Below, one piece after another: positions 8,463 to 16,917 of a stretch of DNA of 64,000 nt (positions within the stretch are counted from its first letter, which is position 1; each line of letters starts with the position of its first letter). Under the pieces are notes generated by a model. The model searched no databases. It was not told the origin of the DNA and saw only the letters and a list, made by a program, of their open reading frames with translations. A program made the translations under genes and the position numbers. The stretch is from contig NZ_JAZHRT010000001.1 of the NCBI RefSeq assembly GCF_036924535.1, positions 1 to 64,000 on the forward strand. Direction: 5' to 3'. The DNA comes from Bradyrhizobium sp. AZCC 2262 (GTDB lineage: Bacteria > Pseudomonadota > Alphaproteobacteria > Rhizobiales > Xanthobacteraceae).

Positions 8463-8879
8463 TTAGCTGTTGCGCAGACCGTCGGCGGCGCGCTTCCACT
8501 GCGTGACGTTGTCGGCGATCATGCGCGTCGACTTCATCGCGGCCTGGCTGAGCTGGGCATAGCCGGAAATCTCGCGCTGGACGCGCTGGCCTTCGGCATG
8601 AAGCAGGTCGCGGAGGCTTTCGAGTTCGGAAATCAGCTTCTCGATTTCCGCCAGCGAAGTGCCGGCGACGCGCTGGATCAGCGAATTGACGTTGTTGACG
8701 GTGGCTTCCGCATTGGCGTCGAGCGGCGCAGTCTCCGCGGCGACCGCGGGCCGGCGCAGATAGGCAATGTCGTTGCGAACGAATTCGCGGATACCGGCTT
8801 CGACTTCGGATACGGCGGCGAGATCGTTGTCGACTTCCGGGGTTTCATCAATCTGTTCCGGACGAATGGTGGCGTTCAT
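8463..8879 (-). CDS. Hypothetical helical protein
   Basis: 138 residues starting MNATIRPEQIDETPEVDND, with GAGGAA about 7 bases before the ATG at 8879. After an acidic N-terminus, residues 60-138 are predicted almost wholly helical with heptad-like leucines (IEKLISELESLRDLLHAEG) and end in QWKRAADGLRNS. There is no signal peptide or TM segment. The helical, polar layout resembles phasin-type or coiled-coil proteins, but I do not recognise a family. A terminator-like hairpin follows the stop. Confidence 0.7.
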   Translation of the reverse strand: MNATIRPEQIDETPEVDNDLAAVSEVEAGIREFVRNDIAYLRRPAVAAETAPLDANAEATVNNVNSLIQRVAGTSLAEIEKLISELESLRDLLHAEGQRVQREISGYAQLSQAAMKSTRMIADNVTQWKRAADGLRNS

Positions 8880-9061
8880 CGGCAATTCCTCTGTTTCGCT
8901 TTCAGGCGAGCGCGGACGTCCCCCGCACGACGAAGTGGAGCGGGGTCCATCTGCGCTGCCGATTTTGGCCGCATCTGGGCCAATCTGCGGCAATGGTGGA
9001 TCATTCTCGGGGGCGGGGGTTTTGGGGCGGAAAACGCGTCAAATCGGGACATTTCCGGCCC

Positions 9062-9976
9062 TTACCAGCTGCGTTTGAAGCCTGCGCTGAGGCTCTTGCT
9101 GGCGGCGCCGGACGGCGTTTCGCCGATCGAGCCGGAAATGGTGACGCCGTCGAACAGCTTCTGCTCGGCGCCGACCTTGCGCAGCCATCTGTCGTCCGAC
9201 GTCGACAGGGTCTGGCCGGCGATCAGGCTGGTGCCGGTGTCGGCAATGCTGAGCTTTGCCGACTGGTCGGTCTCGTAGCTGCGCGCAGGATGGCTGACGA
9301 TGCCGGGCACCGGCACGAGGCCCTGCTGAATCAAATTGTAGTCGTTCTTCAGGGTCACCGAATATTGCTCGCTGAGCGGCAGCGATTTGCTCAAGGAGGT
9401 GCCGAGCCTGCTCTGCTCGGATCCGGGATCGACGCGGGCCTCGACCGAGGTCTTGTCCCAGATCGAGGCGACGCCGGGGGCCGTGATCGCCGCCCAGGCG
9501 GTGCCGGAGGATTGCGGCAGGCTGCCGCCATTGGCGAGTTTTTCCGAGAGCAACTCCGACGTGGTCGCCGTGCCCTGCCGTGCGACCGTCATGTCGGCGC
9601 CGACGCGCGTATCCAAGAACGGCGAGATGGACTGCTTGACCGACACCGCGGAGGTGCCGTTCGCCCTTTCATTGGCGGACCACGCGGCATCCGCGCTGGC
9701 GACGGCTTTCGACGCGCCGCCTCCCTTGGGCTCCGGACCGGTCAGGGTCGACGCATCGACATTGAGCAGGCTCCAGTCGAGCTTGCTGACGTCGATGTCC
9801 TTCATGATGTCGACGTCGTTGACGTCGGGCGCCGTCTCGGTCTCTTCCGCCACCGGCATTTCCGGATCGTCGTCGGAAGGCGGCGTTTGCGCCGCTGCCG
9901 CCACCATCGAAGCCAAACTTACGCCGGCCACCAGCATTGGCAGCCGCGCCCAGCCAAACCGCATTTTGGGAATCAT
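9062..9976 (-). CDS. Exported protein with beta-barrel-like C-terminus, unknown function
   Basis: About 304 residues from the ATG at 9976. An N-terminal signal (MRFGWARLPMLVAGVSLASM followed by an Ala-rich cleavage region) precedes an acidic, Asp/Glu-rich linker and DIMKDIDVSKLDWSLL. The second half alternates polar and hydrophobic residues in strand-like blocks and ends in KSLSAGFKRSW. A C-terminal aromatic residue is the outer-membrane barrel insertion signal. No known family recognised; a periplasmic or outer-membrane protein seems likely. The methionine at 9964 is an alternative start. Confidence 0.72.
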   Translation of the reverse strand: MIPKMRFGWARLPMLVAGVSLASMVAAAAQTPPSDDDPEMPVAEETETAPDVNDVDIMKDIDVSKLDWSLLNVDASTLTGPEPKGGGASKAVASADAAWSANERANGTSAVSVKQSISPFLDTRVGADMTVARQGTATTSELLSEKLANGGSLPQSSGTAWAAITAPGVASIWDKTSVEARVDPGSEQSRLGTSLSKSLPLSEQYSVTLKNDYNLIQQGLVPVPGIVSHPARSYETDQSAKLSIADTGTSLIAGQTLSTSDDRWLRKVGAEQKLFDGVTISGSIGETPSGAASKSLSAGFKRSW

Positions 9977-10064
9977 TGCCCGCCCGCATTCCAAGTCTCG
10001 CCCAGAATGCGTTCGCTCTGTTGCGAAATTATGGCGTGCGCGATCTTTGCTCACTTCACGTGAA

Positions 10065-10188
10065 CGTCATGGCCGGGCACAGCGCGTCATCGCGCCAGAG
10101 ACCCGGCCATCCACGCCCCCTTGGGGCTGGCGAAGGAAGACGTGGATGCCCAGGCGCGAAGATGCTGCTCGCGCTTCCGGGCATGACG
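10065..10188. repeat. REPIN-like palindromic repeat, GTCATGGCCGGG family, copy 2
   Basis: Starts CGTCATGGCCGGG and ends CCGGGCATGACG, with inner arms CCCGGCCATCCACG and CGTGGATGCCC shared with the copy at 3412-3499. It lies between the exported protein (start 9976) and the end of the NTF2-like gene at 10210. Confidence 0.75.
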
Positions 10189-10209
10189 ATTGGAATCGAT
10201 TGACGTGAG

Positions 10210-10644
10210 CTAGATCGCCATCCGCGGCAGGTGAATCGGATAGCCTACGGTCTGCTCGACCAGATCGAAGGTGTCGACCAGCACACGGAAGTTGGTCAGG
10301 CGACCGGCCCTGAACTGGGCGAAATGGGCGATCCGCAAGGAGATCGGCTTGTTCGAATCCAGCGCGGTCAGCGAATAGCGCATCATCGAGGAGGCCGAAT
10401 CCACCCCCAGCATGATCGATTCGCGGTCGAAGCGGTGGACGCGGAAGTTGTCCGCGATCTGCCTGATCACATCGATCACGGCCGCCTTGCCACGGCGCGA
10501 GCCGAAGAATGAATACATGTCGATCGGTCCATAGATCGCCCAGTCGACATCCTCGTCGAGCAGCGCTTCGAGATCGGCGGGCTGGCGTTCATTGATCGCG
10601 CGATGAAACGCACGCGAAAAACGCCAGAGACTATGCTCTGTCAT
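10210..10644 (-). CDS. NTF2-like (SnoaL/ketosteroid isomerase-like) protein
   Basis: 144 residues from the ATG at 10644 (MTEHSLWRFSRAFHRAINER). The cone-fold pattern is visible: a helical N-terminus, DLEALLDEDVDWAIYGP, GSRRGKAAVIDVIRQIA, then strands ending RLTNFRVLVDTFDLVEQT. The family includes isomerases, cyclases and non-enzymatic binders, so no reaction can be assigned. The gene at 11258-11707 is a divergent paralog that shares the DTFDLV(E/Q)Q ending. Confidence 0.82.
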   Translation of the reverse strand: MTEHSLWRFSRAFHRAINERQPADLEALLDEDVDWAIYGPIDMYSFFGSRRGKAAVIDVIRQIADNFRVHRFDRESIMLGVDSASSMMRYSLTALDSNKPISLRIAHFAQFRAGRLTNFRVLVDTFDLVEQTVGYPIHLPRMAI

Positions 10645-10822
10645 TTTAAGTTGGTCCTTGAAAACTGGATTTGCAAACAGCAATCACGCCCTAATGAGCA
10701 TCGTCATCGATGCCGGGCTGAAATGCTGTACTCACTGTTGGAGCTACAAATAGAGCAGCTCGCCCAAATTACAATCATTGTTTCTGCATTGCACAAATGC
10801 GGCGTTTTCGCCCGTTTTCCGG

Positions 10823-11092
10823 TCACTTATCAGTCATGACGGCGCACCGGCTCGCGCTCGATGGCGATTCCGGCGTCGCGAATGCGATGATGCCGAACAG
10901 CAGGGCGCCGCCGATTCCGCTGATCACAGCCTGCAGCGGCATGAAGGTGAAGAACACCGGTATCCCGCTATCGCCTTCAAAACTCGTGGTTTTGAAGATT
11001 TCGACCCAGGCGAGTCCAGCCCCGATGCCCAGCGCCGTGCCGACCAGCGCCCCCTGCGCCAAGCCAGGCAAAGCCGGCAGGGCGATCTTCAT
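10823..11092 (-). CDS. Small two-TM membrane protein, unknown function
   Basis: 89 residues starting MKIALPALPGLAQGALVG. Two hydrophobic, glycine-rich segments (about residues 8-29 and 46-72) are separated by a polar loop (FKTTSFEGDSGIPV), and the tail is short and polar. The ATG at 11092 has GAAGAACG upstream. It lies between two NTF2-like genes on the same strand. No family recognised. Confidence 0.6.
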   Translation of the reverse strand: MKIALPALPGLAQGALVGTALGIGAGLAWVEIFKTTSFEGDSGIPVFFTFMPLQAVISGIGGALLFGIIAFATPESPSSASRCAVMTDK

Positions 11093-11257
11093 ACGTTCTT
11101 CGTGTCGGAAACAGCCCTGTGGTGTGTCACGGCAAGCGCGACGAGGTTCAATGCTGCGCGGAAAATGAGCGGCGCGTTTGGCGTGCACATCCGACGTGCA
11201 GTCACACATCCGAGCTCTACGCCGCGGCGTGTCCCGGAATGACAGAGTCCACAAACG

Positions 11258-11707
11258 CTAGATCGGGTCCGGCCTTCTGCCGGTCAGGATCGCGGCGACG
11301 TCGCGTTCGAGCAGTTGCTGGACCAGATCGAAGGTGTCGATGACTTCCCTGATCTGGCTGATCTTGCCGTCGCGCAGCGTATAGAAGCCGGCGACGTCGA
11401 ACTGCACCATGCGCTGATTGATGCTCTTGCGGAAGAACACGCGGATGAACGCGGCCGCCTTGTCGCCCTCGGTGACCAGCATCGGCACCTCGCAGCGCAG
11501 CTCGGAATAGCGGGCCCGCACCGCATTCCACATCTCGCGCATTTCGGCCTTGCCGCGGCGGTGGCCCATATGCGGCAGGATGTCGATCGGGGCGTTGGCG
11601 AGGAATTCGATGTCGTCGGTGCAGCGCTCGAGCGTGGCTTCGACGTCGCCGGAATACAGGACGTTGAGGAAATCCAGCACGTGCTGACGATTTGATCCCT
11701 CGGTCAT
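11258..11707 (-). CDS. NTF2-like (SnoaL/ketosteroid isomerase-like) protein
   Basis: 149 residues from the ATG at 11707. Shows FLNVLYSGDVEATLERCTDD, HMGHRRGKAEMREMW and a strand-rich C-terminal half ending KISQIREVIDTFDLVQQLL. This is the SnoaL-like polyketide-cyclase/ketosteroid-isomerase fold. The layout and the shared DTFDLV motif suggest old duplication with the gene at 10210-10644. Substrate unknown. Confidence 0.82.
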   Translation of the reverse strand: MTEGSNRQHVLDFLNVLYSGDVEATLERCTDDIEFLANAPIDILPHMGHRRGKAEMREMWNAVRARYSELRCEVPMLVTEGDKAAAFIRVFFRKSINQRMVQFDVAGFYTLRDGKISQIREVIDTFDLVQQLLERDVAAILTGRRPDPI

Positions 11708-11910
11708 TCGCCCACCTTGTGTTCGATCCCGCGATTGCGGCCGGTCCCATTGTGAACGGAACGGCACAGGTATCAATCAGCAAAAGGATTTAAAGTCTCT
11801 GAAAGTATGTTTCTGAAGGTATTCGGACGCAGCCGCCGTTGCACGCCGACGTGCCCCGGGAACGATCCCGCCACGGCCGGCGTTGTTTCTCATCCGTTGA
11901 TACGGAGACC

Positions 11911-12093
11911 ATGATGACGAAAACCGCACCTCCGATCCCGGAAGGTAACCAGAGCCACAAGGGCGCGGGCAGCGCGCCCAGCGTTCCCCTCGACACCACC
12001 AAGGGCCATCGCGACGACGAGAAGAACAACATCCGCGAACAGGCCGCGCACGGCAATCTGACGCAGAACACGAGCAACCGCCGGTCGGGGTGA
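11911..12093 (+). CDS. Small polar protein, unknown function
   Basis: 60 residues starting MMTKTAPPIPEGNQSHKGAG. It is entirely hydrophilic, rich in Asn, Lys, Ser and Gly, with no hydrophobic core, so probably intrinsically disordered. CGGAG lies 5 bases before the ATG at 11911; the next ATG (11914) is an alternative. The gene is followed after 25 bases by a palindromic repeat. I recall similar short polar proteins in Bradyrhizobium, but assign no function. Confidence 0.6.
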   Translation: MMTKTAPPIPEGNQSHKGAGSAPSVPLDTTKGHRDDEKNNIREQAAHGNLTQNTSNRRSG

Positions 12094-12118
12094 GGGGGCG
12101 CGATTCTCCGCTCTCGAC

Positions 12119-12235
12119 GTCGTCCCTGCGAACGCAGGGACCCATAACCACCGCCGGAAGTTTTGCGAAAGGCGTCGGCCGCACTGCCTTATCGATAGAT
12201 CACGCGGTATGGGTCCCTGCGTTCGCAGGGACGAC
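12119..12235. repeat. REPIN-like repeat, GTCGTCCCTGCG family, copy A
   Basis: 117 bases with perfect 28-base inverted ends. Each end is GTCGT, then the hairpin CCCTGCGAACGCAGGG, then ACCCATA (inverted at the right end). The inner right flank GATAGATCACGCGG is shared with copy C, and with one change with copy B. Confidence 0.9.
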
Positions 12236-12289
12236 AGCGAGTGTGCCGCGTGCTCGTTTTCGAATTTCAAACAGCCATCATCCTACAAG

Positions 12290-12870
12290 AAGACACGCCT
12301 TCGCATTCCCGCGGCGCGAGGCGCCCGAAGTGATGCGATCGGCGATGCCCTCGAAAACGAAGAGGGCACAGGGAAAGCCGGGTGCCCTCAGCACCCGCGA
12401 TCGTGCGCACAAAATGCACACGGGTGACCGCAAGGTGCGCCGGAATACCCGGCCTTCCCTGCGCAATGGTTTTACGGCTTATAGCGCGCTCTCCCCGGCG
12501 ACGAATTCCTCTTGCCACCGTCGCTGATGGATTGGCGACTGGCCGAAGCCCGGTTGGGCTCGACAAATCTCCATCAGCTTGACACCAGCCACGGGTGCCA
12601 GGACCACACGCCTTTGCCGTCCGCGGCTTCCTCCGCCAAAACGCTTCGACCGGCTCATGTGCTGCCGACCGAAATTCTGGCGAAGGCGTTTAAGCGCCGT
12701 TCGTCTGCGCGCCGGCTGCTCGCTCACAGGCCGAAGCCCGCCCTGCGATCCCGTTCGCGCCCGACGCTGCCGCGTCCATCGCATCCCGCACCCAACGTCC
12801 GTGACGATCGCGATACGCCCCTCTCATGGGCGCGGGATGGCGGGAGTTGTAGGGGTGATTTGGGGTAACG
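12290..12870. repeat. Probable dispersed non-coding repeat of Nitrobacteraceae
   Basis: This stretch carries short frames on both strands, none with coding character. The translated blocks FAFPRREAPE, KRAQGKPGA, SALSPATNSSCHRR and PHPTSVTIAIRPS are of a kind I recall from spurious hypothetical proteins repeatedly annotated in Bradyrhizobium and Rhodopseudomonas, which points to a repeated element rather than genes. The boundaries are approximate. Only one copy is present in this window, so repetition is from memory and not shown here. Confidence 0.5.
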
Positions 12871-13017
12871 GCGAAGCGATTTATTTTCGCTGACGGGACT
12901 GGACCACCCAAATCGCCTTGATCGGCCTGATGAAATCGGCGTTTTGGCGCAGCGCGCTTTGCGATGAATTGAGACCGCGAAGAGAGGTTCACCGGGCGAA
13001 CGGCCGCCGCGTGACGC

Positions 13018-13266
13018 ATGTCACGGCGCATCGGCGCGCGGGCGGACATGCTGGCGTGCACGCTCCACGGCGTGTTCACGGCCTGGCTCGCGCCAAAATT
13101 TCCAAAATTCTTCAAGCACGGATACGAGCCCCTGTTCTTCAACGCTGGCCTGTCGTTCGCCGAGAAGATCGAGAAGTGGCGCGAGCGGCCGACGACGTCG
13201 GTGCAATTGGTGACGACCGAACTGATGCTGGCGCTGCTGGCAGTGGCGGTAGTGAGTATGAGGTGA
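13018..13266 (+). CDS. Doubtful short ORF, possible gene remnant
   Basis: 82 residues starting MSRRIGARADMLACTLHGV. It contains the protein-like block FPKFFKHGYEPLFFNAGLSF, then a C-terminal hydrophobic helix (LMLALLAVAVVSMR). There is no clear ribosome site. It follows the repeat-rich stretch, so it could be the tail of a gene disrupted there. No family recognised. The 215 bases after it, up to the GrpB gene, hold nothing I can assign. Confidence 0.3.
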   Translation: MSRRIGARADMLACTLHGVFTAWLAPKFPKFFKHGYEPLFFNAGLSFAEKIEKWRERPTTSVQLVTTELMLALLAVAVVSMR

Positions 13267-13481
13267 GCCATCCTCGTTTGTCCCGGGCGCGTCGAACTGC
13301 CGGCACGGGTTCAACTATTTTCTGCCGGACGCAACCAGCTTTTCATGAATGGGCCAGATTGCTGGACTAGATCGTATGAAGTCGAGCGCCGATGACTCGC
13401 GCGGCCGCAGTTTTGCGCCGGACGACAAGTTGCCTGCACAAGTAGCGCTTTTGCAAAATCTGACCTATCCAGGAGGTCGGT

Positions 13482-14021
13482 ATGGAACGATATGGCGGTG
13501 GCGCTATCGAGGTTCGTGACTACGACCCGAGATGGCCTGCTTTGTTCGATGAAGAATGCGAGCGCCTGCAGGGTGTGTTTGGTCCGGCGGTCGCGATCGA
13601 ACATATCGGAAGTACGTCAGTGCCCGGATTGGCGGCTAAACCGATTATCGATCTGTTGGTCGGCGTGCAGAGCCTCGCTTTAGCGAAGTCCACTTGCGTG
13701 GAGCCGCTTCGAGCACTGCGCTACACTTATATACCCGAGTACGAAACATGGTTGCCGGCCGAGCTGTTCTTCCGCAAGGGGATACCGGGTCCCTGGACCC
13801 ACCACGTCCATGTCATGGAGCCGTCCAACCCGCGCTGGCAGGACTTTCTGTTGTTTCGCGACTATTTGCGCGCTCACCCGGAGACGGCGAGCGCCTATGG
13901 GAGCTTGAAGAAGTCGCTCGCACGCGCGTTCGGGGACGACATCGAAGGATTTCGCAATGGGAAGCATGCATTCGTTAAGACGGTGACGGCAAAGGCTCGA
14001 TCGGAGTTCGGTACACGTTAG
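13482..14021 (+). CDS. GrpB family protein (UPF0157)
   Basis: 179 residues with the strong ribosome site AGGAGG 6 bases before the ATG. Family blocks are plain: VRDYDPRWPALFDEE near the N-terminus, IEHIGSTSVPGLAAKPIIDL at about 40-60 and HHVHVMEPSNPRW with its histidines. GrpB proteins share the nucleotidyltransferase-like fold core (GS...D-x-D). Some relatives are fused to dephospho-CoA kinase; the activity of the stand-alone protein is unknown. Confidence 0.92.
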   Translation: MERYGGGAIEVRDYDPRWPALFDEECERLQGVFGPAVAIEHIGSTSVPGLAAKPIIDLLVGVQSLALAKSTCVEPLRALRYTYIPEYETWLPAELFFRKGIPGPWTHHVHVMEPSNPRWQDFLLFRDYLRAHPETASAYGSLKKSLARAFGDDIEGFRNGKHAFVKTVTAKARSEFGTR

Positions 14022-14076
14022 CAGAATGCGCACCAGAAGCCTCCCCACCCCTGGTGGTGACTTCGGCCCCGCCAGC

Positions 14077-15099
14077 TCAAATCCCGAGCGCGCTCTGGTA
14101 GGCGAAAAGCGCCGGTGCGCCGCCGGTGTGCAGGAAGATGACATCCTCGTCGCTGCGCCAGCGCCCCTGGCGGATCAGGGCGATCAGGCCCGCGAGGCCC
14201 TTGCCCGAATAGACGGGATCGAGTGGAAGCGCCTCGAGCTGGCCGGCGAGGCGGATCGCTTCGATGGTGGCTTCGTGCGGAACCCCGTAGGCAAGGCCCG
14301 CATGGCCCGCGACGACTTCCACGCTTGCTTCGTCGAAGAGAATATCAAGCAGGTTGGACGCTTCTTGCGCAAACGCCACGACGTCGGCGCGCACCCGCGC
14401 GGGCTCGGCGTCGATATCGATCCCGACGATCCGCGTGTCTGGCATGGCGACGGCGGCACCGACGACGAGGCCTGCCTGCGTGCCGCCGCTGCCGGTGCAG
14501 TGGACGATCGCGGTTGGCGCAAAACCCAACTGCGCGGCCTGCGGTTCGATCTCGGCGATCGTCGTGGCATAGGCGACGGCGCCGAGCGCATTCGAGACGC
14601 CGTAAGGAACAAAATAGGGCTTGTGACCCTTCGCCTGGAGATCGTCGACGAGCGCGCGAATGGCGGCATTGCGGTCGCCGGTCCATGGCACATCATGGAG
14701 ATGCGCGCCGAACAGCCGATTGAGAAACGCGTTGCCGGAGGTCTTGTATTCCGGCGTCGGCGGTTCGAGCCGACCGTGGTAGACGGCAAGATGGCAGGCG
14801 AGGCCGAGCTTGGCCGCCGCCGCCGCAACCTGCCGCTGGCTGTTCGATTGCACGACACCGCCCGAGACGATCGTATCGGCGCCGCTGGAAACGGCCTCCT
14901 GCAGGACGTAGTCGAGCTTGCGCAACTTGTTGCCGCCAAAGCCGAGCCCGGTCGCATCCTCGCGCTTGACCCACAGCCGCGGTCCGCCGAGATGCGCCGT
15001 CAGCCGCTTCATCGGTCCGAGCGGGGTCGGCAGGCTGGCCAAGCCGAGGCGAGGAAAGGCGGCGAGCCGGTCGGACAATGGCCTGCGATCGGTTTGCAT
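14077..15099 (-). CDS. PLP-dependent D-cysteine desulfhydrase / ACC deaminase family
   Basis: 340 residues of fold-type II PLP enzyme. The PLP lysine lies in GFGGNKLRKLDYVLQ, the substrate-binding block is SGGVVQSNSQRQVAAAA, and the phosphate-binding glycine loop is CTGSGGTQAG. Near the C-terminus GLIALIRQGRW and FLHTGGAPALFAY are typical. D-cysteine desulfhydrase, L-cysteate sulfo-lyase and ACC deaminase share this scaffold. True ACC deaminase has different active-site residues that I cannot settle by eye, so a cysteine or cysteate lyase is more likely. Convergent with GrpB. Confidence 0.88.
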   Translation of the reverse strand: MQTDRRPLSDRLAAFPRLGLASLPTPLGPMKRLTAHLGGPRLWVKREDATGLGFGGNKLRKLDYVLQEAVSSGADTIVSGGVVQSNSQRQVAAAAAKLGLACHLAVYHGRLEPPTPEYKTSGNAFLNRLFGAHLHDVPWTGDRNAAIRALVDDLQAKGHKPYFVPYGVSNALGAVAYATTIAEIEPQAAQLGFAPTAIVHCTGSGGTQAGLVVGAAVAMPDTRIVGIDIDAEPARVRADVVAFAQEASNLLDILFDEASVEVVAGHAGLAYGVPHEATIEAIRLAGQLEALPLDPVYSGKGLAGLIALIRQGRWRSDEDVIFLHTGGAPALFAYQSALGI

Positions 15100-15338
15100 C
15101 GTTCTGTCCGTCTGACTCGCAAGTGATGTTCCGACAATGGCCCGACGGCCGCTATTATTATAGCCCCGTCGACGATAGCTGCATCAGCCAAGCGAACGAT
15201 AGGGGTCTCCGCGCGGCCCATCGCACCATTTCGCTGCGCCATGGTCGGATTTTTTAGACCCGCTGTCACATTTTTATGGCTAAACTCTAGGTTCTTGATG
15301 AAGTAATTTTCAATTTTCAATTTGCGAGGGGATTTCTC

Positions 15339-16898
15339 ATGCCGATTCGCAAGAAGACCTCAGATCAGGTGCGCGATCTTGCCGTCGTGGCCCAATGTCT
15401 CGACAATCAATGGCTTCCGCCGGAGCTGGCCAGCAAGCTCGACGGCGAGCGCGGTTACCACAGCCTGGGGGAGCACCGCACGGACGCCATCCGGCGCGAG
15501 TTCATGGGAGCGCTGCTGACGTCGGAACAGCTTATCCTCAACCGCGCCTACCTCTACAGCAATGACGTGATCGGCGATCTATGCTCGCACAAGACCGAGA
15601 GAGACGAGTTGGTCAAGCTGTTCGACAAGGAGCAGATGATCATCTTCTTCGCCGGCGAGCGATCGCTGGAAGACAAGCTCAATTTCAAGACCTATGAACA
15701 TCACCTCACGGGCCATCAGCTGGCGGCATTACGGGCGCTGTTCACCAATTCGGATATCCCTTGCCTGCGCTTTGACTGGAACGATGACGAGCGAAACCGG
15801 GATATGCTGGTCAATCACCTGGCGCGGCCGTTTCACAACTATGCCCAGACCCTGAACACCGTTGATCATTTCGAGAGGCTCGCGGCCGATCTGAAGATTC
15901 CCGAACAGAAGTGGGAGCATTTTGCGGACACGATCGCGGAAGTCGTCAAGTTCGCGGTTGGCAAACGCGCGTGGCGTCAGGAGGGCGGACCGAGCTATGT
16001 CACGCGCGAGCAAATGTACGAACAATTCGTCTCGCTCGAGGGCAAGACGGTCGGAGGCTTCCTCGATGCCAACAAGCCGTTTGCGCGGGAAATCAAGGCG
16101 TTGGTCGACCTGAAATACAACTGCAACCTGCCGGACGCGCTGTCACGCTACGCCGTCACCTCGGCCGGCGACATCGACCGGACCGTGCTGCACGAGCCGC
16201 CAAAGAGCGAAGTCCAGCTTTCGCTGTTCGACGCAGAGGACGAGGCGGCCTTCATCGACCTTCTGACGCGCGGCGCTTTCGACGAATTGAACACGTTCAA
16301 TTCCTTCGACTTCCTGCAGAAGCTGAGCCTCGCCGACGTTCTCCAGCTGCGCGCCAATCCAAGCTGGAGCGAATACGCGGACACGGTGAAGCGAATCCTG
16401 CCTGCGCGCAACAGCGGGCGGCTGGCCGCTCATGCCATATTCGATTCCAAGAACCTGGAAGCGCTGAATCAGGTTCATGCAGCCCTTCTCACCAATGCAG
16501 CACAGGTCGTTGCAACGCGCGAAGTGATGGAGGAGGTATCCGGGTGGTGGGAGATCGGCGCATCCTTCGCAAATGTGGGCGTCAAGATCTTCTCGGAGTT
16601 TGTCGGCGGACACAGCATCGAAATACCGCATGAGCTGCCTTCGATGTTCGCGGAAGCAACCTCGCCGATCCTGATCGAGGCGACCTACAACACGATTGAC
16701 AAGCGCGGACGGAAACGGGCCATTCGCAAATATCCGCTCTTGAAGAAGCGCGTCGAAAATCCGGCCGACATGTTTCGTCGAACCAGAGAAAAGATAGCAG
16801 CCTATCAGAAGGCCAGAGGCAATGTATCAGTGAAGGACACGAGCGAAACAAAGGCCCGCGAGGATGATCGGGAGAACACGATCAATCTTCCGGAATAG
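15339..16898 (+). CDS. Unrecognised 519-residue protein, coupled to a NUDIX hydrolase
   Basis: I do not recognise this protein. The N-terminal part contains LLTSEQLILNRAYLYSNDV (about residues 59-77) and a charged helix-rich region. The middle holds VTREQMYEQF and NCNLPDALSRYAV. The C-terminal third has SGWWEIGASFANVG and PILIEATYNTIDKRGRKRAI, then a basic, coiled tail. There is no signal peptide or TM helix, so it is probably cytosolic. Sample 60-base lines at 15361, 15601 and 16681 hold 35, 33 and 33 G/C, against 40 in a ychF line at 5221, hinting at foreign origin. The NUDIX gene follows after 19 bases. The 239-base upstream gap is AT-rich near the start. Confidence 0.9.
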   Translation: MPIRKKTSDQVRDLAVVAQCLDNQWLPPELASKLDGERGYHSLGEHRTDAIRREFMGALLTSEQLILNRAYLYSNDVIGDLCSHKTERDELVKLFDKEQMIIFFAGERSLEDKLNFKTYEHHLTGHQLAALRALFTNSDIPCLRFDWNDDERNRDMLVNHLARPFHNYAQTLNTVDHFERLAADLKIPEQKWEHFADTIAEVVKFAVGKRAWRQEGGPSYVTREQMYEQFVSLEGKTVGGFLDANKPFAREIKALVDLKYNCNLPDALSRYAVTSAGDIDRTVLHEPPKSEVQLSLFDAEDEAAFIDLLTRGAFDELNTFNSFDFLQKLSLADVLQLRANPSWSEYADTVKRILPARNSGRLAAHAIFDSKNLEALNQVHAALLTNAAQVVATREVMEEVSGWWEIGASFANVGVKIFSEFVGGHSIEIPHELPSMFAEATSPILIEATYNTIDKRGRKRAIRKYPLLKKRVENPADMFRRTREKIAAYQKARGNVSVKDTSETKAREDDRENTINLPE

Positions 16899-16917
16899 CG
16901 AGGAGCATCGGAAATCC

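Noticed and set aside
12267..12893. Several hypothetical ORFs of 60-120 residues
   Set aside because: Overlapping frames on both strands with Arg/Pro-rich composition, no ribosome sites; explained better by a dispersed DNA repeat.
14077..15099. Annotation as ACC deaminase (acdS), a plant-growth trait
   Set aside because: The fold is shared with D-cysteine desulfhydrase and cysteate lyase, and I could not identify the ACC-specific active-site residues by eye; the broader family call is safer.
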